A stretch of 42,364 nt of DNA from Candidatus Eiseniibacteriota bacterium. Its GTDB lineage: Bacteria; Joyebacterota; Joyebacteria; Joyebacterales; Joyebacteraceae. The translations under genes were made by a program, and so were the position numbers. Shown piece after piece: positions 17,031-26,396 of the stretch; position 1 is the stretch's first letter; each line of letters begins with the position of its first letter. The stretch spans positions 1-42,364 of the forward strand of contig DAOWCM010000003.1 of the NCBI GenBank assembly GCA_030639555.1, in the 5' to 3' direction. The notes beneath the pieces are model-generated. The model searched no databases. It was not told where the DNA came from and saw nothing but the letters and a program-made list of their open reading frames with translations.

Positions 17031-18013
17031 AAGCTCCTCCGCTGTACGTTTCCCTGCCGCCAGATCACAGCGCCGGCGTTCAGGATCTTCTTCGGTCTGC
17101 CGAGCACCCGCTTGCCGAGGGTGTACTCCATGAGCTTCATCATTCTGTTCAGCCGCGAGGTGTGCATCTGCAGCTTCTCCTGGTCGTCGATCGACTCGGT
17201 GAGCGCGCAGATAGCGGACTGGGCGAGGATCTGGTGGACGTCGCGCGGCAGCATGGGGATCGCTGCCGTCTCCGCCGTGCAGACATAGTCGCCCACCTCG
17301 ATCGTCCTGCGTCCCTCCCGCGTGTCTGACCCGTCGATCGGGTCCGCGAGAGTCAGCGTGTTGCCGACGATCAGGGTGATCTCGTTGTCCCAGACCTTGA
17401 TCTCCGCTCCGGATTCCTTGCCGTGGACGTCCACGTCGGTGTTGAGCGGGAAGGGAGGAGGCGTACCGCCGGAGACCGTGACGGTGTTGAGGGACAGGTC
17501 GCGGGCGGTGACCAACCGGTAGAACGAGTCGCTAGAGTCAGCCAGCGTGAGCTGAGAGGGCCTGAACCGGTAGGAGACCTCGAGCTGCGCGGCGCTCCCC
17601 GCGACTCCCACCTGTGGGAAGATCCGGATCCGCGAGTGCTCGAGGTAGTAGCCCCGGATCTCCGTCGACCCACCCCGCGTCGGCTGGAAGGACGGCAGGT
17701 CCTCGCGAGCAATACGCGGCAGGCTGGACCGGGCATTCCCCCGTATGATCAGGAGATCCCGCAGGCTGTTTCCGACCGCTCTGGTCGGGACGGGGATGAA
17801 CTCGTCGCCAAGGGACAGGTCGAGTATCTCCGTCACCACCATGAACTCTTCCTGGAGCTTCGCCACCTGGGGCACCAGCTCCGTCAGAAGCTCCGTGTCC
17901 ATGTAGAGAATTATGTCTTCGTCCGTCCAGCCCTGAGCGTTGGTGTCAGGAATTACTGCTCGGTTTCGGACTTCTCGGATGAGTTGCTCTGTGGTGTATC
18001 GGAGGGTTGGCAC
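17027..18013 (-). CDS. Head-tail adaptor-like protein (328 aa)
   Basis: GTG start preceded by GGAAGGAGGAG, an unusually strong ribosome binding site. It begins PTLRYTTEQLIREVRNRAVI; the helical N terminus with a WTDEDIILYMDTELL segment and the beta-rich middle resemble podovirus tail accessory/adaptor proteins that sit between portal and tail hub. The gene immediately precedes the tail hub gene in transcription order, as expected. The assignment is by fold pattern and context. Confidence 0.55.
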   Translation of the reverse strand: MPTLRYTTEQLIREVRNRAVIPDTNAQGWTDEDIILYMDTELLTELVPQVAKLQEEFMVVTEILDLSLGDEFIPVPTRAVGNSLRDLLIIRGNARSSLPRIAREDLPSFQPTRGGSTEIRGYYLEHSRIRIFPQVGVAGSAAQLEVSYRFRPSQLTLADSSDSFYRLVTARDLSLNTVTVSGGTPPPFPLNTDVDVHGKESGAEIKVWDNEITLIVGNTLTLADPIDGSDTREGRRTIEVGDYVCTAETAAIPMLPRDVHQILAQSAICALTESIDDQEKLQMHTSRLNRMMKLMEYTLGKRVLGRPKKILNAGAVIWRQGNVQRRSL

Positions 18014-18180
18014 TTCTCCTCCTTCCTGGGCTCTTCAATGAGCGCCGCACGGACGCCCTGGATAATGTTGTCGATCGAGACGTAGGTAATTGGCCCCGAC
18101 AGGTCCATGGTTCCAAGAAGAGTCAGGGCCTTGTTCAGCTGCTGCACGTCAACTAGTGCGGTCTCTGGCTGTCGGATCAT
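17953..18180 (-). CDS. Hypothetical protein (75 aa)
   Basis: Starts MIRQPETALVDVQQLNKALT and ends in a polar Ser/Glu tail (SDTPQSNSSEKSETEQ). It overlaps the upstream stop by a few bases and the adaptor start by 61 bases. The tail may be disordered. Family unknown. Confidence 0.5.
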   Translation of the reverse strand: MIRQPETALVDVQQLNKALTLLGTMDLSGPITYVSIDNIIQGVRAALIEEPRKEEKCQPSDTPQSNSSEKSETEQ

Positions 18181-18488
18181 CGATAGGTCTTGTCCATGCT
18201 GTTGACCCGAGGACTAGTGCCGGCGTTGGTGTCGCTCATCACCTTCGTGTTCTTGCCGTAGTACCCGCTCATATGCTCGAGCGCCTTGCGGGCCATGGCC
18301 GAGTTGGGCATACCTGCCTGGTCGATGTAGCCGTTGATGGGCTTGCCGTAGTCGCCCATCGGCTTGCCGCTGTCGTCACGGTATCCCTGCGGGGCTCCCT
18401 TGTAGGACATCCCCGCGTCCATGTGGCTCTCGCCGTACGTCTTCCGCTTGCTCTTCTTGCCGCTGCCGTAGCCCTTGTGCATGGGCAT
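18177..18488 (-). CDS. Small Gly/Lys/Tyr-rich protein (103 aa)
   Basis: Starts MPMHKGYGSGKKSKRKTYGE. Low-complexity sequence with repeated GYxxxxGK and GKP elements (KPMGDYGKPINGY) and a short helical C terminus. It may be a minor virion or assembly protein. The start overlaps the upstream stop, which supports expression. No family is recognised. Confidence 0.5.
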   Translation of the reverse strand: MPMHKGYGSGKKSKRKTYGESHMDAGMSYKGAPQGYRDDSGKPMGDYGKPINGYIDQAGMPNSAMARKALEHMSGYYGKNTKVMSDTNAGTSPRVNSMDKTYR

Positions 18489-18949
18489 TACTCACCTCTC
18501 TTTCTGTCACCTCGGACACTGAGAACGAGAACGGACACCGCGACCGAGCCGCCGGCGAAGTTCTCTCCAACGGCGGTGAGCACCACGTCCTCGGCCGCCA
18601 CCGTGTATCGGAACCCGGCCGCCGCAGCCGTGTAGTCCAGGGAGCTGGTCCTCGTCCCGAATGCCGGGCTGATCGTGGCACCGTAGAGGTCCACGTCCGT
18701 GCCATCGCCGACGTTGAAGCTGGTCAGCGAGGCTGTCGCTCCGAAAATCTCCTCTACGACGTGGAGGACCACGCCCAGGAGGAACACGTTGGCCGGCACG
18801 ATGTTCGACAGCGTCAGAATCGCGCCAGCAGGAATGGGGTTGGTGAAAACGCTCACCTCGTCGGTACGAACAATCCCGTGGACGAAGGCCTGGTCGTGCT
18901 GGGCCGCGTTCCTCGGGTCGAACTGTCGCGTGCGTGTGTCGGTACGCAT
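18488..18949 (-). CDS. Hypothetical beta-rich virion protein (153 aa)
   Basis: Starts MRTDTRTRQFDPRNAAQHDQ. Predicted mostly beta (PIPAGAILTLSNIVPANVFL; VDLYGATISPAFGTRTSSLD), like head-decoration or tail-spike accessory folds. It lies among fibre-like genes after the capsid gene. No signature residues are seen. Role inferred from position only. Confidence 0.5.
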   Translation of the reverse strand: MRTDTRTRQFDPRNAAQHDQAFVHGIVRTDEVSVFTNPIPAGAILTLSNIVPANVFLLGVVLHVVEEIFGATASLTSFNVGDGTDVDLYGATISPAFGTRTSSLDYTAAAAGFRYTVAAEDVVLTAVGENFAGGSVAVSVLVLSVRGDRKRGE

Positions 18950-18959
18950 GGGTTCCTCC

Positions 18960-19418
18960 TTAGTTGTTGCGGGATTTCTCTCGCCAAAGCATTGCCCCGT
19001 TATCCCAGGCGAGGCTAATCCTGGTCCCTGTGCTCAGGGTGATCAGTCCGTTGATCTGCATGATCCCCGCGTCGGGAATCGTCACTGTGTCTCCGTTGTC
19101 CGTGCCCACGACGTCGAGGAGCTGCTCGTCGTACTCGCCGGCGGTGATCGCCGTAACGGCACTGAGGGTCACCGCGCCACCGGTAGAGATGACCTTCATG
19201 ACCGAGGCGGCAGGCGTCATCGTGGCGCCACCGGCCAGGGCGGCGTGGCTCACCACGTTGGGCACGAGCACCAGCGCTCCGCTCGCCAGCTTCTGCACGG
19301 TGATGTTGTTCGAGTCGATCAGGTCCAGGAGGATCTGCGTCGTCTCCGGACCCCAGCCGGTCTCTCCGACCGTGAACACCTGTCGGGTCGCTCCGAGTAG
19401 GGTCTTCGATATCGACAT
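18960..19418 (-). CDS. Hypothetical beta-rich virion protein (152 aa)
   Basis: Starts MSISKTLLGATRQVFTVGET. Alternating beta strands with Gly/Thr/Ala turns (SAVTAITAGEYDEQLLDVVG; ISLAWDNGAMLWREKSRNN) resemble small trimeric tail or fibre domains. It abuts the larger fibre-like gene upstream. Function unknown. Confidence 0.5.
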   Translation of the reverse strand: MSISKTLLGATRQVFTVGETGWGPETTQILLDLIDSNNITVQKLASGALVLVPNVVSHAALAGGATMTPAASVMKVISTGGAVTLSAVTAITAGEYDEQLLDVVGTDNGDTVTIPDAGIMQINGLITLSTGTRISLAWDNGAMLWREKSRNN

Positions 19419-21031
19419 CAGGCTGCCTTTCCCATGAATGCCAGCTCTTCACCGGTGAGCTGCTCGAGGAGGCGTACCACCCGGAGCATGTCCACCCAGA
19501 CGTACTTGCCCGCGCGCTCGGAGTAGAAGCTCCAGGCCATGTCCTCGGACAGCTTGTGCCCGTACACCTCGGAGTGAGGAGAGAGCACCGAGACGTTCCC
19601 CGCCTCGTCGCGCACCTTGAGCTCTGCGCTGGCCGCGACATCCTCGGAGTAGAGAACCACCGAGTCGGTGGGGCCGGTCGAAGGAGCGACTCCGTTCTCG
19701 ATAATGAGGGTGTGCGTCCCGCTGGTCGCTCCGGATGGGGTCCCGATCCGGAAGCCGTTCACGGCACCGCCCGCAAAAGCAAAAAGCTGCACGCCACCGA
19801 GGTCCATCACTAAGCTGTCGCTGCCGCGAACGTAGCGAAGTCTTCCCTCTGACCCGCCGGCAAGACCGAAGTCTAGAATCGCGGCGTCGGTCGCCGAGCA
19901 CAGAATCGCCACGGAGTGGTCGGAGGCATCCCCGACATCGCCAAAGGTGGCGTCGCCTGGAGCCGTGACGCCCCAGTTGGCGGCCGTGAGCGCGCCTCCG
20001 GCTCCGACCGTGAGCGACAAGGCGCTGTTGCTTCTGAGCAGCAGGTCGTCGGCGATGCACCCGATACCCACCGTGTTCTGGTCGGTCGTCCCTGAGTCCA
20101 TGAGGCTGAGCCTGCACTCCGCCATCGCGGACTGGACGACGTTGACGAGGATCGCTGCGGACTCGACGTGGAACTGCGCGAGGGGAATCCCGGTCTGCAC
20201 GCGGATACCTACCGCGCCGCCCGCGTCGGTGATCATCAGGACCGGATCCGAGAAGTCCAAGAGGCCGATGGAGAAAAGGCCGGCCGACTGGTCGTAGCCC
20301 ATCTCGAAGCGCCGGACGGAATTCTGAACAAACTCGACCTTGGCGTCAGTTGCGCCCACTCCAGACTCAAGGCGGATGATGGCCTCGAAGGCGTTCCCGC
20401 TGTTGTCGACGTGTAGCGCGACTCCCGCGCCAAACTGAAAGGTCTTGATGACCGGGTTGGTGCCGAGGTCAAGCGACGTGACCGACAGAGCCCCGGTAGC
20501 GCTATCCCCCTGAATGTCGGTTCCGTCCCCGACAGAGATGCTCCCGACGAGGTTGGAGACGAGCATCGCGAGACCGACCCCGGTCTTCGTGGCCTGGATC
20601 ATGACCCCGGTCCCGGCGTCAGCGATCAAGATCGCCTGGCCACCCCCCAGCCCCGACTTGTTGATGAACAGCGCGACTTGGTTGTCCGCCTGCGTGAGGC
20701 GGAGCACGTTGTTACCCGAGGCGGCTGGAGTGGTGATCTCGACGGCGCCGGCGTCGGCGGTAATGGCCCTTCCGAGTCCAGGGCCGCCCGAGTCGTACGC
20801 AGCGTCGAGGGTGCTCAGCGCGCTGGCGGGTGCCGTAGTCCACTTGCCGGCAGCGTCAATCTGGATGAACTCCGGGCCGGCCGGGAGCGCGTCGAGCAGC
20901 TCCATGGCGTAGCTGCCGCCGACGCCCGTGAGGTCGGCCGGTGCGTCGACAGTGACTGCCGCTACGCCGTTCCCGACGGCCTCGCGGAGGATCGCTGCAC
21001 CGTTGTCAGTGAGGTCAATGTCCCGGCCCAT
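19418..21031 (-). CDS. Probable tail fibre/appendage protein (537 aa)
   Basis: Starts MGRDIDLTDNGAAILREAVG. It has long beta-rich repetitive sequence with Gly/Asp/Ala turns (LTQADNQVALFINKSGLGGG; LLLRSNSALSLTVGAGGALT) typical of trimeric fibre shafts. A helical C-terminal segment (WSFYSERAGKYVWVDMLRVV) could be a coiled-coil or chaperone end. There is no enzymatic motif. Context between capsid and tail genes supports a structural role. Confidence 0.6.
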   Translation of the reverse strand: MGRDIDLTDNGAAILREAVGNGVAAVTVDAPADLTGVGGSYAMELLDALPAGPEFIQIDAAGKWTTAPASALSTLDAAYDSGGPGLGRAITADAGAVEITTPAASGNNVLRLTQADNQVALFINKSGLGGGQAILIADAGTGVMIQATKTGVGLAMLVSNLVGSISVGDGTDIQGDSATGALSVTSLDLGTNPVIKTFQFGAGVALHVDNSGNAFEAIIRLESGVGATDAKVEFVQNSVRRFEMGYDQSAGLFSIGLLDFSDPVLMITDAGGAVGIRVQTGIPLAQFHVESAAILVNVVQSAMAECRLSLMDSGTTDQNTVGIGCIADDLLLRSNSALSLTVGAGGALTAANWGVTAPGDATFGDVGDASDHSVAILCSATDAAILDFGLAGGSEGRLRYVRGSDSLVMDLGGVQLFAFAGGAVNGFRIGTPSGATSGTHTLIIENGVAPSTGPTDSVVLYSEDVAASAELKVRDEAGNVSVLSPHSEVYGHKLSEDMAWSFYSERAGKYVWVDMLRVVRLLEQLTGEELAFMGKAA

Positions 21032-21035
21032 TCTC

Positions 21036-21497
21036 TTAGCCCTCCATGAGCAAGTTCACGTTGGCTGCCGCGTCGCCGTTCGCCTGCGTGGTGATCTCCA
21101 GGACGAGCTGCATGTACTCCGCCTGCTTGAACACGTCGGCGTCCGCGCTCAGGATCCCGCTCGAGGCAGACGAGAGCTTGGCTGCAGCTCCAGCCCCGAA
21201 CACGAGCACCTCCTGCTGGGCGTTGTTCGACGTGTCGATTGCCGTGAGCAGGTCGAACAGCCACAGCACGGTCGACTTGTCCTTCTTGAGCACCTCGAGG
21301 CGGACAGACATATCGCCCGTCGCCGGCGTGGTGGTGGTCTCGATGATGTCGATGATCAGCGTGAAGATGAAATACTGCCGCACGTCGAGCATCCCCGAGG
21401 GGTACTCTGTCGTGGCGATATCGGTGAGGTCCACCACGGACGGATCGAGCGCAGTGGGGAAGTCAATCCCTTCGAGCTGCCTTGTCTTCCTTGGCAT
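21036..21497 (-). CDS. Hypothetical virion protein (153 aa)
   Basis: Starts MPRKTRQLEGIDFPTALDPS. Beta-rich with amphipathic strands (YFIFTLIIDIIETTTTPATG; AEYMQLVLEITTQANGDAAA). It lies four bases upstream of the fibre-like gene. It could be a fibre adaptor, but no family is recognised. Confidence 0.5.
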   Translation of the reverse strand: MPRKTRQLEGIDFPTALDPSVVDLTDIATTEYPSGMLDVRQYFIFTLIIDIIETTTTPATGDMSVRLEVLKKDKSTVLWLFDLLTAIDTSNNAQQEVLVFGAGAAAKLSSASSGILSADADVFKQAEYMQLVLEITTQANGDAAANVNLLMEG

Positions 21498-21530
21498 CAG
21501 ACGTCCCTCTCTCGGTAGAAGTAGTTGTGA

Positions 21531-23966
21531 TCAGGTTCCCCGCTCGCGTCGGTAATAGAAGTGATAGGCGTCAGATTCGGCGGCTCCTACCGGAGCTTCG
21601 TTGACGAGCTCGTCGTCGTTCTCGAGGCCAGCGCCCGCATTCCACAGGTTGAGGAAATCGTTCAGCCTGAACGCGCGACCCTTCCAATACATGAGGTGGT
21701 CGATGTTCGCCTGCGCGGGCAAGCCGCCGCCTGTGAACCTGGCGAACCCGACTCCCTGGAAGTTGGGCGAGCCCGAGCCTGTCTGGCGTGGATACTTGAA
21801 GCCGCCGACAAACCCCCGCATCTCGCTGAAGTGGTACTGACCGCCGCCGAAGGCCCCGCCGCGTTCGCCCCAGAAGATGCGCTGCTTGTTGAGCACCGCG
21901 TCGTAGGTGATGCCCATGAACTGATACTCGTTCTGGAGGACTCCTGGCGTCGGATCATGGTTAGCGCTGAAGAGTAGACCCTTGAAGGCAATGAGCCCGT
22001 CTTCCATGTCCATGACCGGAACGCCGTTGAGCGTCACGTTGGCCCACGAGTCGTGCTTGAACCAGCTATTGATGGCCTGGCCAGCTACGGCGACAGAATG
22101 GATATCGAAGAACGTCGGTTTACCGTCGCCCGTGTTGACGAGAGAATACCAGCCGCAGACGGTGATCGAAGTGGCCCCGCGGATATCGAAGATCGCGTCC
22201 CCGGAGACCTGATCCTGCCGGAAGTAGGAAGCGTTGATCTCCCCTATGGCCTTGGTGAACCCGCGCGCCTGGCCGAACTTGCCCGTGACACTCAGGGCGT
22301 TCGTCCCGACAACCGTCAGGTCCTTTGTGCCGCCCTCTACTGCGTCGAGGTCGTTCGTCCCGAGCGCCTCCTCACACAGCCAGGTGGCGTCCTTGTCGGT
22401 GAAGTCGAAAGCCTCACCACGGGTAGCCGGAAAGCCTACCGGCTCAGGAGTCGCGTCGAAGTTCGAGAAGGCGAGGCCGTGGTAGTTCCTCCAGTGCTCG
22501 TGGAAATCCCCCTCCGTTAAGGCGCGGCCCTTCCACCAGGAGAAGTGATCGATCCCCAATCGGCTGCTCGATCCGCCGAACTTCCCGAACGCGACCGGGG
22601 TGGTGGCGCTCGCCGAGCCGAAGGCCGAGAAGCCCGTCGTGGTCACGTAGTATTGCTCGTGCTGCTCGCGGCCCCAGAAGAGACGCATCTCGTCGGTCGC
22701 CGCGTCGTAGGCGATACCGAGCATCTGCCAGCGCTCGAGGCGGAACGGCACGGTGGCGTGGGCGACAAGATCGATGGAATTGTTGAGCGACAACCCGTCG
22801 TACATCCTGAACCGTGGCACGATCGGATTGCTTCCGACGGCCGCCAGGTCGAGCTGAAGGAACTGCTCGCCTGCCGGGCTGGAGTCGAAGATCCCGAAGA
22901 TCTGCGGGAAGTTGTCGAGGGCCGTGTCCATGCGGGCCCACACGATCGCGCTGAACGAGGTCGAGCCCGAGATATCGAAGTGGTCGCCGATCGCCGTAGT
23001 CCTCTCGAGGCGAGGTGTGTTGCCCAGGCCGCGCCTGCCGTACCCCATGAATCCAAGAATGGACGGAAGGGGTGGCGCGTTGAGTGCGGTGAGGTCGAGG
23101 GCACCCGGGTCGGCTATCAGATCACGTTGGTCGAGGCTCCCGTCTTCTTCCAGGTGACTGTCGTACTGCACGTTCACGTCGGTGAAGGGGAAGACTCCAG
23201 CTGGCGTGGGGCTCGCGGTCCAGTCGTCCAGGAGCAGGCCGCTGCCGCTGTTGTACATCGCGGTGACGTCTGCAGCGTCCGTCACGCGACCATGGATCGA
23301 TACCTCGTCCATGCCGCCCGGAGAGACTCGTTGCGTCGAGAACCGCGCCCACATTTGCGTGAAGTCCGCGGTCGAGCCGGCGAAGGCGCCCGTAGTGTGT
23401 GCCGTCGTGTTCCGCGTCCCGGCGTTGAACTGAGCCCAGATATGGCCCTGCTCGGCGTCGTACCCGAAAGAGAACATGTGCCAGGTGTCGGCTGCCGGTA
23501 GCCCGCTGGGAGTTTGAACAAACGCGCCGCTTGCCCCTGTCCCGTCGGGGTCGATGTTGAACTGGTGGACGTCTGCCGTAGCGTTCCAAAGGCCCATCCA
23601 GGAGCGTTCATTCGCTGCGCTGACGTCGTCCCATACGCCCATCCACGGGTCAGTCGTACCGTCGGACCACTCGCCCGCGTTGCGGTTGAGCCATAGGTTT
23701 GCCGAGAACGACTGGTTGCCGTACTTAAAATGGCGACTACGAGCGCCGTTGGGTAGGCCGCGACGGTTCGCTATGTCCGCCCCCTGGTTCACGAACCGGC
23801 CACCGTCTACGCCACCCGTGGACGTCGAGAACGCTATCCCGGAGAGGTTGATTACGTGTCTGTCGTGCCTCGAGTAGTCTTTCGTTCCGAGGGACTGAGT
23901 TGGGAAGACGCGAGGGACGTCGTCACACCGCCAGTACGCATCGAGGCCATCGAGCAGCAGGTTCAT
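21531..23966 (-). CDS. Triple LamG-domain receptor-binding or fibre protein (811 aa)
   Basis: ATG at 23966 is chosen (GGTGA 5 bases upstream); an in-frame TTG at 23978 is possible. Three concanavalin A-like (LamG/jelly-roll) modules follow one another, each with a DAYWRCDD- or DATWLCEE-type entry, a strand such as SFSANLWLNRNAG, SFSAIVWARMD or SITVCGWYSL, and an exit helix-loop with GRVTDAADV, GRALTEGDF or GRAFRLNDF. Such modules bind carbohydrate. It is probably a host-recognition appendage. It directly follows the major capsid gene, which is unusual. Confidence 0.7.
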   Translation of the reverse strand: MNLLLDGLDAYWRCDDVPRVFPTQSLGTKDYSRHDRHVINLSGIAFSTSTGGVDGGRFVNQGADIANRRGLPNGARSRHFKYGNQSFSANLWLNRNAGEWSDGTTDPWMGVWDDVSAANERSWMGLWNATADVHQFNIDPDGTGASGAFVQTPSGLPAADTWHMFSFGYDAEQGHIWAQFNAGTRNTTAHTTGAFAGSTADFTQMWARFSTQRVSPGGMDEVSIHGRVTDAADVTAMYNSGSGLLLDDWTASPTPAGVFPFTDVNVQYDSHLEEDGSLDQRDLIADPGALDLTALNAPPLPSILGFMGYGRRGLGNTPRLERTTAIGDHFDISGSTSFSAIVWARMDTALDNFPQIFGIFDSSPAGEQFLQLDLAAVGSNPIVPRFRMYDGLSLNNSIDLVAHATVPFRLERWQMLGIAYDAATDEMRLFWGREQHEQYYVTTTGFSAFGSASATTPVAFGKFGGSSSRLGIDHFSWWKGRALTEGDFHEHWRNYHGLAFSNFDATPEPVGFPATRGEAFDFTDKDATWLCEEALGTNDLDAVEGGTKDLTVVGTNALSVTGKFGQARGFTKAIGEINASYFRQDQVSGDAIFDIRGATSITVCGWYSLVNTGDGKPTFFDIHSVAVAGQAINSWFKHDSWANVTLNGVPVMDMEDGLIAFKGLLFSANHDPTPGVLQNEYQFMGITYDAVLNKQRIFWGERGGAFGGGQYHFSEMRGFVGGFKYPRQTGSGSPNFQGVGFARFTGGGLPAQANIDHLMYWKGRAFRLNDFLNLWNAGAGLENDDELVNEAPVGAAESDAYHFYYRRERGT

Positions 23967-23987
23967 AGTATTCACCAAGAAGCAGCC

Positions 23988-24010
23988 GGGGAGGCTCCTG
24001 AAGCCCCCCC
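23988..24010 (-). terminator. Hairpin after the capsid gene
   Basis: AGCCCCCC (24002-24009) can pair with GGGGAGGCT (23988-23996) with one bulge. It lies in the short gap between the capsid stop (24032) and the LamG gene. There is no T tract, so it may be an attenuator or RNA-stability element that keeps downstream fibre expression below capsid. Confidence 0.4.
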
Positions 24011-24031
24011 GACGACTGGAGTAAAAGATGC

Positions 24032-25285
24032 CTAGTTGCTGTTGACGATGTTCTCGATGATCGTGTTGTGTCCGACAGCGTCACAGAAGACCGACTGGTT
24101 CGCGTAGGCACGCGCGTCGTAGCCGTTCTTCTCCTCGAGGCGGTGGAAGACCTGGCGCTCGGCGGGATCGCCGAAGGCAAAGTCCTGCGCCCCGATTCGC
24201 GACCACGCACCGAGGTCGAGCAGGTAAGCGAAACCACCCTTGATAAAGATCGAAGGTTTGATTTCGACAGGCCCGCTCTGAGTCCAGAAGGTGATGGCCT
24301 CGGCGCCCGCCTCGTAGCGTGCGTTGCCGTCTCCTCTCTGGAAACGACGAAGAGCCGCGAGGTCGCCGATCAGGTCCACCCAGGTTGCGGTCGAAACGTA
24401 GAGACAGAGTCGCCCCTCTCCACCGCCCTTCTCAACGATCCTCGCGACGGCTTCCTGAATGTGATCCATGTCGAGAGCGCTACCGCCGGCGTCGACCGAG
24501 TTGGCTCGCCAGAGCGTGAAGGCCGCGACATCGATGTTGAAGAGATTTCCCGAGGTCTGCTGCAGGATCTCGTGGATCCCGATCGCGCTCTGGTGCGTCG
24601 GGAGGGGAGCGATAACCGCGCCAACCCAGAAGATCCGGTCTCCCGCTCCGACCCCGCCCGCGAGGGCACCGGTGAACTGGATACGCCGAAGCGTGAAGTC
24701 CACCGAGAGGACGGTGATTGCCGCGTCGTCGATGACCGTGAGGCCCGCGTTGAGAATGTCCACGACCGCCTGCTCGGCGCCAGCCCAGATGCCGGGGGCC
24801 CAGCTCGCGGCGGTGATCTGAATGGTGTCGGCGGCGGGGGTACTCTGCACGACGCCGAGGTCGGCCTGACCGTAGAGCGCTTCGATCTCTTGGCGCTTAC
24901 GGAACGAGTTGGCCATGTTGGTCACGATGTGCTTCGTGCTCTGCACAAAAGCACGCGGGCCAGACGTCGAGGCCTTGGCGATCGTCTCGTAGTCCACCTG
25001 ACTACGGAGGATTACCTGGAAGCCATCGACTGCGGCTCGCTTCGTCTCACCAACGGCCGCCGGCTGCAGCGTCTGAATCGGAGCGCCGGGAGCAAGGTAG
25101 GTGAAGCCGTTCTCGAACACGAGCGTGATTGCCGCGTTGAACGACTCGCCGGGGCGTTTGTCGCCTCCGCGGAACGGGACGTCTTTGATAACCCGGACGC
25201 CGTTCGGGTAAATGAATCGAACCTTGTTGTCGTAGACCCTCTTGAAGATACCTTCAAGGGTGCTTGTCGAATGCGCTGTTGCCAT
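24032..25285 (-). CDS. Major capsid protein (417 aa)
   Basis: Starts MATAHSTSTLEGIFKRVYDN. The order portal, scaffold, this gene is the classic head module, and the length fits an HK97-fold coat. Segments such as RRFQRGDGNARYEAGAEAIT and GHNTIIENIVNSN at the C terminus look like capsid P-domain and end strand. An N-arm with VRVIKDVPFRGG is present. There is no obvious prohead protease in the window, so maturation cleavage is uncertain. Confidence 0.75.
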   Translation of the reverse strand: MATAHSTSTLEGIFKRVYDNKVRFIYPNGVRVIKDVPFRGGDKRPGESFNAAITLVFENGFTYLAPGAPIQTLQPAAVGETKRAAVDGFQVILRSQVDYETIAKASTSGPRAFVQSTKHIVTNMANSFRKRQEIEALYGQADLGVVQSTPAADTIQITAASWAPGIWAGAEQAVVDILNAGLTVIDDAAITVLSVDFTLRRIQFTGALAGGVGAGDRIFWVGAVIAPLPTHQSAIGIHEILQQTSGNLFNIDVAAFTLWRANSVDAGGSALDMDHIQEAVARIVEKGGGEGRLCLYVSTATWVDLIGDLAALRRFQRGDGNARYEAGAEAITFWTQSGPVEIKPSIFIKGGFAYLLDLGAWSRIGAQDFAFGDPAERQVFHRLEEKNGYDARAYANQSVFCDAVGHNTIIENIVNSN

Positions 25286-26388
25286 TAGTGTTCAAGTCCC
25301 ATTGCGTCATTTAGACTGTTGATGAACTCCCGACCTGTGTAGGTCCGCTGGGTTTTCACCTTGCGCTCTCCGCGCTGCTCAGACGTCCCAGACTTCTTCC
25401 TGGAACGCCGAGTCTTCGCGACCGCTATGTCCGCCTTCTTCTGCTTCCCGGACTTCCCTCTCTTCCGGCCCTTGGGTACGGTTCGAGAGAGTTCCTTCTG
25501 AAGCGCCTTGCGTTCACGCAGGAGGTGCTTGGCGGCGGTGAGCGGGTGCATGGTCTCGTCACGAGCCATTGCCGCGAGCATGATGTCTGCCATCCTCTTC
25601 CGAAGTGGATCGGAGTCTTTGGGTAGGCCGACCTCATCCAGGGCGACACTGACGTTGTGCTCGAGCGTCTGCAGTTGCTCGATCTCCGCCTGCGTGTATG
25701 TTCTTTCTGTTTTCTGCTGCCCGTTGCCGTTCTGCTGACCACCACGCGCCTGGCGTTTCAGCTGACGGTTCTCCTGGAGCTGTTTCTGAGCCTCTGGCTC
25801 GGCCTGCAGCTCCTTGTAGTACGGAACCACGTAGGCGTGCGCCAGCTCCGCGACGTGCTTGCGCGCGGACTCGTAGTTGCCGAACTTCTGCGTGTAGAAC
25901 TCCTCGAGGAAGCCGAAGTGATCGTTGATCATGGCCCGCATCGTGAAGTTCGCGTTCTCGAGGGCCCGCTTCGACTCGGTCGCGCGCTTCTCGTAGAAGA
26001 TCCCCTTCTGCGCGAGCGCCGCGAGCTGGTCTACGTTTTCGACTTGATGAGTCTTGCCTTCGACCAGAAGGGTGAAGCCTTCGTCCTCTTCTTCGTCCTC
26101 TTCGGCTTCATCCTCTCCAGTCTCGCCACTCTCCTCATCTCCGTCAGTATCGTCTTCATCGCTATCTGATTCATCGTCATCAGCTTCTTCGTCGGTGTCG
26201 AAGCCGTCGAGACTTTCTTCGTCACCTTCCTCTTGTTCGTCGTCGTCCTCTTCAGCCTCTTTGCCTTCGTCCTCGGGAGAGACATCTGCTTTGAACTCCT
26301 TCTCCAGGTCGGCGATCTCATCCTCGCTGAAGACGAGATTCGTGCTGGGTTCCTGCTCTTCGGTCTGGGTGGTTTCTTCGTCGGCCAT
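25285..26388 (-). CDS. Scaffolding protein (367 aa)
   Basis: Starts MADEETTQTEEQEPSTNLVF. Residues 25-110 are extremely acidic (long Asp/Glu runs), the middle is charged coiled coil (KQLQENRQLKRQARGGQQNG), and the C terminus is strongly basic (GRKRGKSGKQKKADIAVAKT). An acidic domain plus a basic C-terminal coat-binding end, placed between portal and capsid genes, is characteristic of podovirus scaffolds. Confidence 0.75.
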   Translation of the reverse strand: MADEETTQTEEQEPSTNLVFSEDEIADLEKEFKADVSPEDEGKEAEEDDDEQEEGDEESLDGFDTDEEADDDESDSDEDDTDGDEESGETGEDEAEEDEEEDEGFTLLVEGKTHQVENVDQLAALAQKGIFYEKRATESKRALENANFTMRAMINDHFGFLEEFYTQKFGNYESARKHVAELAHAYVVPYYKELQAEPEAQKQLQENRQLKRQARGGQQNGNGQQKTERTYTQAEIEQLQTLEHNVSVALDEVGLPKDSDPLRKRMADIMLAAMARDETMHPLTAAKHLLRERKALQKELSRTVPKGRKRGKSGKQKKADIAVAKTRRSRKKSGTSEQRGERKVKTQRTYTGREFINSLNDAMGLEH

Positions 26389-26396
26389 GGGGTCCT

